64,000 nt of DNA, from assembly GCF_018688255.1 (NCBI RefSeq), contig NZ_CP061314.1:434001-498000 (forward strand), written 5' to 3'. The DNA is from Polynucleobacter corsicus. Its GTDB lineage: Bacteria > Pseudomonadota > Gammaproteobacteria > Burkholderiales > Burkholderiaceae. Made by a program: the position numbers and the translations under genes. Of the stretch, positions 35,134 through 43,891 are shown one piece after another. The number at the start of each line of letters is the position of its first letter. Within the stretch, counting starts at the first letter, position 1. The notes beneath the pieces were generated by a model. That model worked only from the letters and a program-made list of their open reading frames with translations. It was not told the DNA's origin and made no database searches.

Positions 35134-37767
35134 ATGAAAACCGATCTTCCACAGAGCTTTCGTAGGCTCGAATACCGCGCTCCTAGTTACACATTCTCAC
35201 AGGTTGAGTTAGATATTGCCTTAGATCCGGCTAGGACAATTGTGAAAAGTCGCCTAGAGGTTCTACCTGGTCTTGGTCATGAGGCTGGTATGCCTTTAGT
35301 GTTGCACGGCCATGAACTGGAGTTTGTGAGCTTACGCATTAATGGTGTAGCCCATCGTCAATTTGAACTTAGCCCAGAAACACTGACTGTCCATGCTTTG
35401 CCGAATGAAGGCAAACAGGCTTTCATTGTAGAGATTATCTGCGTCTGTGTGCCTGAGAAAAATACCTCACTCATGGGTTTATATGTTTCCAATGGGAATT
35501 TCTTTACCCAGTGCGAAGCCGAGGGATTCAGAAAGATTACGTACTTCCTCGATAGACCCGATGTGATGGCGCGTTATCGCGTGACTCTGCGCGCTCGTGA
35601 GGCGGAGTGCCCAGTGTTGTTATCCAATGGCAATCTAATTAGTACTGAAAAATTACCGAATGGTTGGCACAGCGCCGTTTGGGAAGACCCATTTCCAAAA
35701 CCGTCTTACCTATTTGCCTTGGTCGCCGGCAAGTTGGAATGTATTGAAGAGACAATCACCACAAGCAGTGGTGCAAAAAAGTTATTGCAGATTTGGGTTG
35801 AGCCGCATGATTTGAAAAAGACCCGTCATGCGATGGATTCTTTAATTGCCTCAATTCATTGGGATGAAAAACGCTATGGCCTTGAGCTAGATCTCGAGCG
35901 CTTCATGATTGTGGCGGTAGGTGATTTCAATATGGGCGCGATGGAGAATAAGGGTCTAAATATTTTCAATACCAAGTATGTTCTGGCTCAAGCAGAGACT
36001 GCAACCGATGCTGACTTTGCTAATATTGAAAGCGTCGTGGCCCATGAGTATTTCCATAATTGGACTGGTAATCGAGTTACCTGTAGGGATTGGTTTCAAC
36101 TTTCTCTTAAAGAGGGTTTAACTGTATTTCGTGATCAAGAATTCTCTGCTGATCAAATGGGTAGCGAGTCTGGCAGGGCGGTAAAGCGAATTGAAGATGT
36201 GCGTGTGTTACGTCAGCTTCAGTTTCCTGAGGATGCCGGTCCGATGGCGCATCCAATTCGCCCAGATGAATATCAAGAGATCAATAACTTCTATACCGTG
36301 ACGGTATATGAGAAGGGCGCAGAAGTTGTGCGCATGTATCAGACCCTATTGGGCGTTGAGGGTTTCCGCAAAGGCATGGATTTGTATTTCCAACGCCATG
36401 ATGGCCAAGCGGTTACTTGTGATGATTTTTTAGCTGCTATGGCTGATGCCAATGACCGCGATCTTTCTCAATTTAAGAACTGGTACAGCCAGGCTGGCAC
36501 TCCTCAGGTCAAGGTGGAGGAATTCTATGACGCAGATAAAAAGCAATATCAAGTGACTTTGACGCAAAGCCCTTCAGCAAATATGGCGCTCAAAGATAGC
36601 AAGCTTTTTCATATTCCACTGAAGATGCGCTTATTGACATCTGAAGATGATCAGCCTGAAACTTTGTTGGAGTTAACTCAAGGTCGGCAAACTTGGACTT
36701 TTGATCAGGTGATGAGTCGCCCAGTGTTATCAATCAATCGCAATTTCTCAGCCCCGATTAATTTAGATTTTGATCAAAGCGAGGTTGACCTGCTCACCAT
36801 GTTCTCGAGTGATGATGACGCCTTTAATCGTTGGGAAGCTGGTCAGAAACTGGCAATGCAAATGATTCTGGGTAATCGTTTACCTGATAAAGCGCTGATT
36901 GAGGCTTATCGCACTTTGTTAACTGACCCGAACTTGGATCCTGCGTTCAAAGAGCTGGCGCTGACTCTACCTGCCGAGACTTATTTGTATGAGCAGTGCG
37001 CGAGTGTTGATCCACAACAAATTTATAGAGCACGTCGTGCTTTCCGTCATGCTCTAGCTAGTGAGTTACGCATCGAGTGGGCTGCCCTCTATCAGCAGAT
37101 GCAAACACCGGGACCATTTAATCCTGATGCAGCAAGTGCTGGTAAGCGCGCATTAAAGAATCTGTCATTAAGTATGTTGCTCGAAGCGGATCCGCCGATC
37201 TGGGCGCCAATGGCAGTCAATCAATATCAAAATGCCGACAACATGACTGACCGATACGCTGCTTTAGCTGGCTTAGTCATTCATGGATCAAAATCAGCGG
37301 CTGCTTGTTTGAAGGATTTTTATACTCGGTTTTCTGATGATGCTTTAGTGATTGATAAATGGTTTGCGTTGCAATCGAGCAGACCGCCAGTCGCAAACGC
37401 CGAATCTACCTTGAATGAAGTCAAGCGCTTGCGTGAGCATGAAGCCTTCAAAATGAATAACCCCAACCGAGTACGCAGCGTCATTCATGCTTTTTGTATG
37501 AACAATCCCGCTAGCTTTCATCAGGCGGACGGCAGTGGTTATACATTTTGGGCTGAGTCTGTTCTGGCCTTAGATCCAATCAATCCACAAGTTGCCGCTC
37601 GTTTAGCTAGGGGATTAGATCGTTGGCGTCAATTTGCCAAGCCCTACCAAGATCACATGTTGGCAGCCCTAAAGCAGGTTGCGGCTTGCGAAACTCTCTC
37701 TCCCGATGTGAAAGAGGTGGTTTCTAAGGCCTTGGGTAATGAATGGATTGAGAACAAGGCAAAATAG
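35134..37767 (+). CDS. pepN: Aminopeptidase N
   Basis: An 877-residue M1 zinc metallopeptidase trimming N-terminal residues from peptides in the cytoplasm. It has the exopeptidase motif GAMENKG, the zinc site VAHEYFHNWTGNRV with the third ligand in LKEGLTVFRDQEF, and the E. coli-type C-terminal helical domain. The length is typical. It starts 33 bases after the GDT1-type gene. Confidence 0.96.
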   Translation: MKTDLPQSFRRLEYRAPSYTFSQVELDIALDPARTIVKSRLEVLPGLGHEAGMPLVLHGHELEFVSLRINGVAHRQFELSPETLTVHALPNEGKQAFIVEIICVCVPEKNTSLMGLYVSNGNFFTQCEAEGFRKITYFLDRPDVMARYRVTLRAREAECPVLLSNGNLISTEKLPNGWHSAVWEDPFPKPSYLFALVAGKLECIEETITTSSGAKKLLQIWVEPHDLKKTRHAMDSLIASIHWDEKRYGLELDLERFMIVAVGDFNMGAMENKGLNIFNTKYVLAQAETATDADFANIESVVAHEYFHNWTGNRVTCRDWFQLSLKEGLTVFRDQEFSADQMGSESGRAVKRIEDVRVLRQLQFPEDAGPMAHPIRPDEYQEINNFYTVTVYEKGAEVVRMYQTLLGVEGFRKGMDLYFQRHDGQAVTCDDFLAAMADANDRDLSQFKNWYSQAGTPQVKVEEFYDADKKQYQVTLTQSPSANMALKDSKLFHIPLKMRLLTSEDDQPETLLELTQGRQTWTFDQVMSRPVLSINRNFSAPINLDFDQSEVDLLTMFSSDDDAFNRWEAGQKLAMQMILGNRLPDKALIEAYRTLLTDPNLDPAFKELALTLPAETYLYEQCASVDPQQIYRARRAFRHALASELRIEWAALYQQMQTPGPFNPDAASAGKRALKNLSLSMLLEADPPIWAPMAVNQYQNADNMTDRYAALAGLVIHGSKSAAACLKDFYTRFSDDALVIDKWFALQSSRPPVANAESTLNEVKRLREHEAFKMNNPNRVRSVIHAFCMNNPASFHQADGSGYTFWAESVLALDPINPQVAARLARGLDRWRQFAKPYQDHMLAALKQVAACETLSPDVKEVVSKALGNEWIENKAK

Positions 37768-37806
37768 AGTCATCGCAGAATCAACCCCATTACGGAGAAA
37801 CTCCTT

Positions 37807-38817
37807 TTGAGCGCTTCATATACTTTTAATACCAATTTCAAGCAATACCTGACATCTACTAAGGTTAAGGGCGCAGACATCTCTGCAGGTCTACAAGAGC
37901 TGTTGTTAGCAGTTGCTGACACTTGCTCAACTCTGAGTCATGAGGTCGCACAAGGTGCCTTAATTGGCCTGCTGGGCTCTGCTGGCACTGGTAATGTCCA
38001 GGGCGAAGTCCAGCAAAAGCTGGATGTGATTGCCAACGATTTATTAATTGACGGTGTGCAGGGATGTAAATCCTTGGCTGGCCTAGCCTCTGAAGAGATG
38101 GAGTTACCGCTTCCAGTTCAGGGCACTGGCGACTATTTGCTATTATTTGATCCATTGGATGGCTCATCCAATATCGATGTGAATGTATCCATCGGCACGA
38201 TTTTTTCTGTGCTCAAGAAGCAAGATCCTTTAGCGCCATTACAAACTTCGGATTTCTTATTGTCAGGTCGTCATCAGGTAGCCGCAGGTTACGTTGTCTA
38301 CGGCCCGCAAACAACCATGGCATTAACGCTGGGTGATGGCGTAGTGATGTTCACCTTAAATAAAGTGACCGGTGAATTTGTATTAATTAAGCACGCAGTG
38401 GAGATTTCTTATTCCACTAAAGAGTTCGCCATCAATATGTCGAATATGCGTCACTGGGCTGAGCCTGTTCGTCGCTATGTAGATGAGTGCTTAGCAGGTG
38501 TGAGTGGCGAACGCGATAAAGATTTCAATATGCGCTGGATTGCATCTATGGTTGCGGATGTTCATCGCGTTTTATCGCGTGGTGGCATCTTTATGTATCC
38601 ATGGGACCAACGTGAGCCCCATAAGCCAGGCAAGCTGCGCCTGATGTATGAAGCTAATCCCATGAGCTTTTTAGTGGAGCAGGCTGGTGGCGCATCAACT
38701 AATGGCGATCAATTAATCATGGATATGATTCCTACTGAATTGCATGAGCGTGTCTCTGTGATGTTGGGGTCCAAAGAAGAGATTGAGCGCTTGCAGCATT
38801 ACCATTCTCAGGCGTAA
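37807..38817 (+). CDS. fbp: Fructose-1,6-bisphosphatase class I
   Basis: A 336-residue gluconeogenic enzyme. The metal and substrate site LLLFDPLDGSSNIDVNVSIGTIFSV is present, with YVVYGPQTTMALTLGDGV and RGGIFMYPWD. The start is TTG, with GGAG eight bases upstream; no in-frame ATG lies near. A bidirectional terminator follows. Confidence 0.95.
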   Translation: MSASYTFNTNFKQYLTSTKVKGADISAGLQELLLAVADTCSTLSHEVAQGALIGLLGSAGTGNVQGEVQQKLDVIANDLLIDGVQGCKSLAGLASEEMELPLPVQGTGDYLLLFDPLDGSSNIDVNVSIGTIFSVLKKQDPLAPLQTSDFLLSGRHQVAAGYVVYGPQTTMALTLGDGVVMFTLNKVTGEFVLIKHAVEISYSTKEFAINMSNMRHWAEPVRRYVDECLAGVSGERDKDFNMRWIASMVADVHRVLSRGGIFMYPWDQREPHKPGKLRLMYEANPMSFLVEQAGGASTNGDQLIMDMIPTELHERVSVMLGSKEEIERLQHYHSQA

Positions 38818-38851
38818 GTATTCGCTACTATCTGAACTACTAGGATCTAAC

Positions 38852-38882
38852 AAAAAAGCCCAATCAGTGATTGGGCTTTTTT
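38852..38882. terminator. Bidirectional terminator between fbp and cphA
   Basis: AGCCCAATCA and TGATTGGGCT arms around one G, with A-run before and T-run after, so it can stop transcription from both convergent sides. Confidence 0.9.
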
Positions 38883-38917
38883 ACTTCAGGCGATTGCCTG
38901 AAAAATGAATTCAATGA

Positions 38918-41488
38918 CTATGGTCGAACCTGCTCTTTAAGATAGGCAAGTGATTCTTCTACTTGGTCAATAAGAATCAGGCAGATATCACCGGCAGATA
39001 AATCATTGAGTGCGGTATCAATAGCAAGAAATTCGCCAGTAACTTCTTTAACTTGTTTGGCTTTCTTAGTGCCGACTAAACCTTCTTGAAGCAGCCTGAG
39101 TACTTCACCATCTTCGCGGCCACGCTGACACTGATCTTGATACAGGATGACATTGTCAAAGCTATTGCCAAGAATGCGGGTCAGATCACGAATATCTTCA
39201 TCGCGACGATCGCCGGCGCCGCTAATGACTACGTGGCTCTTCTGAGGTTTCATGGCCTCAATTGCGCTCGCTAGAGCGCGCATAGCATCTGGATTGTGGC
39301 CATAGTCAGCAATGACAGTGGCGCCTTTATGTTGGAATTGATTGAAGCGTCCTGGTACTGCATTAGCAGTGCTTTCAAAGGAGTGGAGGCCACGCGCAAT
39401 CTTTTCGGCATCCAAGCCTAATGCCCAGGCCGCACCAATAGAGGCCATGGCATTTTCAATTTGGAATCCTAAAACACCATTCTGAGTTAACGGAATTTCA
39501 CTGACTGGGAAGCGGAAGAGTACGCGAGATCCTTTGGAGCAGACAATAAAAGCGCCATCAAAGTAAATCACTTTTTTGTTTTTGGCTCGATGTGCGGCAA
39601 TCACGGGGTGGTGTTGATTTTGCGCAAAGAAAATCACTCGACCTGTACAAACATCTCCCATCTTCACTACCATCGGATCAGTAGCATTGAGAACTGCAGC
39701 GCCAGACGGCGCTACATTCTGAACAACCACCCGTTTCAGAATGGCTAAATCTTCAACGCTAGTGATGTAGTTGAGGCCGAGGTGATCTCCTTCACCAATA
39801 TTAGTCACTACAGCAACTTCACAGCGATCAAATCCTAAGCCTTCACGTAACATTCCTCCGCGAGCTGTTTCTAAAACAGCAGCATCTACATCGGGATGCA
39901 TGAGAACGTTACGAGCACTCTTAGGCCCACTACAGTCTCCGGAATCAATTAAGCGATGGTTGACATATACACCATCAGTAGTCGTCATACCAACACGTAG
40001 GCCAGTCTCATTAAGTAAATGCGCAATTAGGCGAACGGTCGTCGTTTTACCATTGGTCCCGGTTACTGCTACAACTGGAATTCTGCCATCCTCACCAAGC
40101 GGGTACATCGTATTGATGATGTCTTCGCCTACAGGACGGCTCTTGCCATAGGAAGGCTTGAGATGCATACGTAGGCCCGGTGCGGCATTGACTTCAACGA
40201 TGCCACCACCTTGACTCTCTAAAGGCTTATAAATTGCCTCGCACAAAATATCGACACCAGCAATGTCCAATCCAATCATTTGTGCAGCAGCGATAGCGCT
40301 TGCTGCAACATCAGGATGGACGTCATCAGTCACATCGGTAGCAGTACCGCCAGTACTGAGATTGGCATTATTGCGCAAGAGAACGCGTTCGCCTGTATTG
40401 GGTATATGTTGCGGGCTTAGACCGTTGCTAGCTAAATGTGCAAGCGCAATGTCATCAAAACGAATCTTAGTTAATGCGGTTGCATGACCATCGCCACGTA
40501 ATGGATTTTTATTCTCTAATTCAACTAGTTCAGCAACGCTATGCTTGCCATCACCTACTACTTGCGCAGGCTCGCGACGGGCTGCCGCGGATAGGCGATT
40601 ACCCACGACTAACAGGCGATAGTCGGCGCCAGGTAAGTAACGTTCAACAATGGTTTCTCGTCCAAAGGCTTGGGTTACTACAAAGCCAGCACGCACTTCC
40701 GTTTCCGTTTGAATATTGGCAACGACACCTTTGCCTTGATTACCATCCTTGGGCTTGAGAACAATAGGGCCACCAATTTTTTGGGCGGCACGCCATGCAT
40801 CGTCTGCGGTAGTGACGACTTTACCGGTCGGTACAGATACGCCTGCAGCTGCCAAGAGGTTTTTAGTAAGCTCTTTATCTTGTGCAATTGCTTCGGCAAT
40901 GGCACTAGTGTCACTGGTCTCGGCTGCTTGGATACGCTTTTGTTTGCTACCCCAACCAAACTGCACCATGCTGCCCTCAGTCATGCGGCGATAGGGGATG
41001 TTTCTCTGTACTGCAGCGTCAACAATCGAACCGGTACTTGGCCCTAGGCGCACATCTTCATACAGGGCCTCTAATTCTGAGAGGGCGGCTGCTAAATCAA
41101 ACGTTACATCGTTGAGCGTTGCCTGAATTAATGCAAAGGCAAAGTCAAAAGCCATTCGTCCAACGACTTCTTCGGTGTACTCCACTACAACTTGATATAC
41201 GCCTACGTCTATGGTTTGTACCGAGCGGCTAAAAGTAACAGGGCAGCCTGCTTGAGATTGAAGACCCAGAGCAGCATGTTCTAGGGCGTGTGCTAACGAG
41301 AGTGTTTCATTGTGCCCACCGCGACGCATACTGCCTAATTGCGGAAAGCGCTCACGAATCTTAATTTCAAATTCGGGAATCAGATCAATCGAACGCTCTG
41401 ATTCCTCGCAAGACACAATGGCCTCTAAAGCGGTATGGCGGCTCCATAAATTTGGGCCGCGTAACATGCGAATACGGGTGATTTCCAA
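38918..41488 (-). CDS. cphA: Cyanophycin synthetase
   Basis: An 856-residue CphA1-type enzyme that builds multi-L-arginyl-poly-L-aspartate from Asp, Arg and ATP. The order is an N-terminal domain (1-160), an ATP-grasp domain that adds Arg (about 200-465, with GGPIVLKPKDGNQGKGV and GIVEVNAAPGLRMHLKP) and a Mur-ligase domain that adds Asp (P-loop GTNGKTTT at 477-484, C-terminal part with GRFNQFQ, ADYGHNPDAMRAL and GAGDRRDEDI). All catalytic motifs look intact. The ATG abuts the stop of the upstream paralogue with no gap. No cyanophycinase gene is in the window. Confidence 0.95.
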   Translation of the reverse strand: MEITRIRMLRGPNLWSRHTALEAIVSCEESERSIDLIPEFEIKIRERFPQLGSMRRGGHNETLSLAHALEHAALGLQSQAGCPVTFSRSVQTIDVGVYQVVVEYTEEVVGRMAFDFAFALIQATLNDVTFDLAAALSELEALYEDVRLGPSTGSIVDAAVQRNIPYRRMTEGSMVQFGWGSKQKRIQAAETSDTSAIAEAIAQDKELTKNLLAAAGVSVPTGKVVTTADDAWRAAQKIGGPIVLKPKDGNQGKGVVANIQTETEVRAGFVVTQAFGRETIVERYLPGADYRLLVVGNRLSAAARREPAQVVGDGKHSVAELVELENKNPLRGDGHATALTKIRFDDIALAHLASNGLSPQHIPNTGERVLLRNNANLSTGGTATDVTDDVHPDVAASAIAAAQMIGLDIAGVDILCEAIYKPLESQGGGIVEVNAAPGLRMHLKPSYGKSRPVGEDIINTMYPLGEDGRIPVVAVTGTNGKTTTVRLIAHLLNETGLRVGMTTTDGVYVNHRLIDSGDCSGPKSARNVLMHPDVDAAVLETARGGMLREGLGFDRCEVAVVTNIGEGDHLGLNYITSVEDLAILKRVVVQNVAPSGAAVLNATDPMVVKMGDVCTGRVIFFAQNQHHPVIAAHRAKNKKVIYFDGAFIVCSKGSRVLFRFPVSEIPLTQNGVLGFQIENAMASIGAAWALGLDAEKIARGLHSFESTANAVPGRFNQFQHKGATVIADYGHNPDAMRALASAIEAMKPQKSHVVISGAGDRRDEDIRDLTRILGNSFDNVILYQDQCQRGREDGEVLRLLQEGLVGTKKAKQVKEVTGEFLAIDTALNDLSAGDICLILIDQVEESLAYLKEQVRP

Positions 41489-43681
41489 TTAAGCCCCTAC
41501 TGAAATACTAGCGTCAGAAACAAAAGTTTCAGCACCAGCTTCGATAACGTTGAACGGAATGTCTAAGGCCCAGGCTGCAGCAATCGCGGCGCCAAGATTT
41601 AATGGTTTCCATGGCTCGCCAGCACTAGGCTCAGAGTTAGGTGGTACTGGAATACTCTTTTGATCATGCTTAGTGGACTTCAAGGTAATCTGTTGATTAC
41701 CAATCATCACGACACGACCACCATTCTTCAAGTGCTCTTGTGCAATCGAGGATGTGGAGTCTTGAGTAAAGAAGATGACTTCGCCATCACAGAGTTCCGC
41801 CATGCTGGCAACCATTGGATCATCTGCATTGAGAACGGCAACTCCCGTTGGTAGCACCACATCTACTTGGGTTCTGACAATGCTAAACACTTGGTCTTCA
41901 TCGTAGATAGCGTATTGAGGAAAGTTGGCTTTGGGATCTACGTTTAATACAACGCCCACTTGGCAGCGGTCGTAGGCTAATCCCTCTATCAACATAGACA
42001 GATTGTTATTCTCGATCACGGCTGCTTCCACTGCGCGGTTCAATAAAGTACGGCGGGCATTTTCCCAGTTAGCAGCATTGCTCTTTTGAATTGAGCGATG
42101 ACCAAAAAATAAACCCTTGCTGCAAGAAAGGCCGACATACAAATTCGTGAGTCGCAAGAAGTGGGCAATCATTTCGGCTACAGGGGTTTTGCCACGAGCA
42201 CCACAAACTCCCACAACAGGAATACGGAAATCAGTTCCTGGTGGGAAGAGGTGGTCGGCGATCTCTTTACCGACCGGTTGAGGTTTGCCGCTGGCAGGTT
42301 TTAAGTGCATCAATAAGCCAGGCCCAGCATTGACTTCAACAATAGCCGCATTCTGCTCATGTAGTGGTTTGCTAATATCCTGCGCAACCAAGTCGACACC
42401 AGCAATTTCTAATCCCACTACGCGAGCAGCAAGAGCAACTTGACTGGCTGCATCTGGATGAACTAAGTCAGTAACATCAAAAGCGACGTTGCCATTACTT
42501 TGAATCAGTACTTTTTGATCTAAACCCGGAACACTGGTACCGGTTAACTTTTGGCGTGCAAGCTCTAACTCCACTGCAGAGTCAATGCGAACTGGGTTGA
42601 GTGGACATTCTTCAGTTTTGCCGCGACGTGGATCGGAGTTAATTTGAATTTGAATCAACTCAAAAACAGTGTGCTGGTTATCACCAGTAACCCAAACAGT
42701 TTCACCTTTTGCGGCTGCAACTACTTTATTGCCAACTACCAGTAGGCGATGCTCGTCACCCAGAATGTGCCGCTCAACTAAAACTTCGCTACCTTCATCG
42801 ATTGCAACAGCATAGGCTGCCTCAATTTCTTGTTGGGTATAGAGATTGATAAATACACCGCGGCCGTGGTTGCCATCGATCGGTTTGACTACCACTGGCA
42901 AGCCGATATCTTGAGCTGCTTCCCATGCATCATCAGCGCTGGTAACTGTGCGACCCTCGGGGGTTGGAACTCCGGCGCTAGATAGAAGGCTCTTCGTGAG
43001 ATCTTTGTCTCGAGAAATCGTTTCAGCGATAGCGCTGGTTTGATCGGTTTCTGCTGTCCAGATGCGACGCTGCTTAGCGCCATAACCGAGTTGCACTAAG
43101 TTACCCTCAGATAGTCGGATCGAGGGGATGCCCCGCTCCTCAGCCGCATTCACGATGCAGGCGGTACTGGGGCCGAGCAATAGATCATCCCCGAGCTCAC
43201 GCAGTTCTTCAAGAATGCTGGCAACTAGTGCGACAGGATCTTTGGTGTCCTGCGCTAGAGCAAGATATAAATCGCGAGCGTATTTGAGTGCAGTGAGTGT
43301 TACTTCCTCATTAACTGCGCTCACCATGACTTTGTAAACACCGCGGCGATCACCGTCACGCGCTTTACCAAAGCCGCCGGGGATGCCGGCTAAATTTTGT
43401 AATTCCAGGGTGAGGTGCTCAAGGATGTGAGCGGGCCAAGTACCCTCCTCAACCCTTTTGAGAAATCCACCAGCCTCACCATAGCTGCAGCGGTGTTCTT
43501 GAAGACTGGGAAGCGCTCGAACAAGTCGGTCATAAAACCCAGGAATGAGATTGGAGGGGAAATCTTCTAATTCACCAATATCGAGCCAAACTTCAATAAC
43601 GGGATGGTAAGTCCACATATTGGGGCCGCGAAGATGCTTGACACTCAAGATCTCAATGGATTTATCTAGTAATTGGGGCAT
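41489..43681 (-). CDS. Truncated, divergent cyanophycin synthetase paralogue (CphA')
   Basis: A 730-residue paralogue of CphA directly upstream of it. The N-terminal and ATP-grasp domains are complete (LPVVVKPIDGNHGRGVFINL, AAIVEVNAGPGLLMHLKP). The Mur-ligase P-loop is GARGKTPV where CphA has GTNGKTTT, and the protein stops about 120 residues early, losing the Mur C-terminal domain. ATP use at the Asp-adding site is therefore doubtful. The ATG at 43681 (MPQLLDKSIEI) is preferred over 43711. Paired cphA/cphA' genes are known in Burkholderiales. The role of the second protein here is not evident. Confidence 0.85.
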   Translation of the reverse strand: MPQLLDKSIEILSVKHLRGPNMWTYHPVIEVWLDIGELEDFPSNLIPGFYDRLVRALPSLQEHRCSYGEAGGFLKRVEEGTWPAHILEHLTLELQNLAGIPGGFGKARDGDRRGVYKVMVSAVNEEVTLTALKYARDLYLALAQDTKDPVALVASILEELRELGDDLLLGPSTACIVNAAEERGIPSIRLSEGNLVQLGYGAKQRRIWTAETDQTSAIAETISRDKDLTKSLLSSAGVPTPEGRTVTSADDAWEAAQDIGLPVVVKPIDGNHGRGVFINLYTQQEIEAAYAVAIDEGSEVLVERHILGDEHRLLVVGNKVVAAAKGETVWVTGDNQHTVFELIQIQINSDPRRGKTEECPLNPVRIDSAVELELARQKLTGTSVPGLDQKVLIQSNGNVAFDVTDLVHPDAASQVALAARVVGLEIAGVDLVAQDISKPLHEQNAAIVEVNAGPGLLMHLKPASGKPQPVGKEIADHLFPPGTDFRIPVVGVCGARGKTPVAEMIAHFLRLTNLYVGLSCSKGLFFGHRSIQKSNAANWENARRTLLNRAVEAAVIENNNLSMLIEGLAYDRCQVGVVLNVDPKANFPQYAIYDEDQVFSIVRTQVDVVLPTGVAVLNADDPMVASMAELCDGEVIFFTQDSTSSIAQEHLKNGGRVVMIGNQQITLKSTKHDQKSIPVPPNSEPSAGEPWKPLNLGAAIAAAWALDIPFNVIEAGAETFVSDASISVGA

Positions 43682-43891
43682 ATGTGGAGTGGGGGATTTC
43701 AGCGCCAGCATAAAAAATGGTGGCGGAGATGTCTCAGACTGTCTCTCTGGTTCTAGTAATTATTCAAAATCCACAAAATTAGCAAAAATGCATAAAAAAG
43801 CTTACCTCGCCAATTTAACGGCTTTCTACCCACTAAAGTTGACAGTCTTAATAAATCATAAAAATCTAGCTCCACTATACTTTTATGATTA

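Noticed and set aside
40749..41047. Overlapping open frames on the plus strand within cphA
   Set aside because: They mirror conserved ATP-grasp codons of cphA and have no ribosome binding sites or family features.
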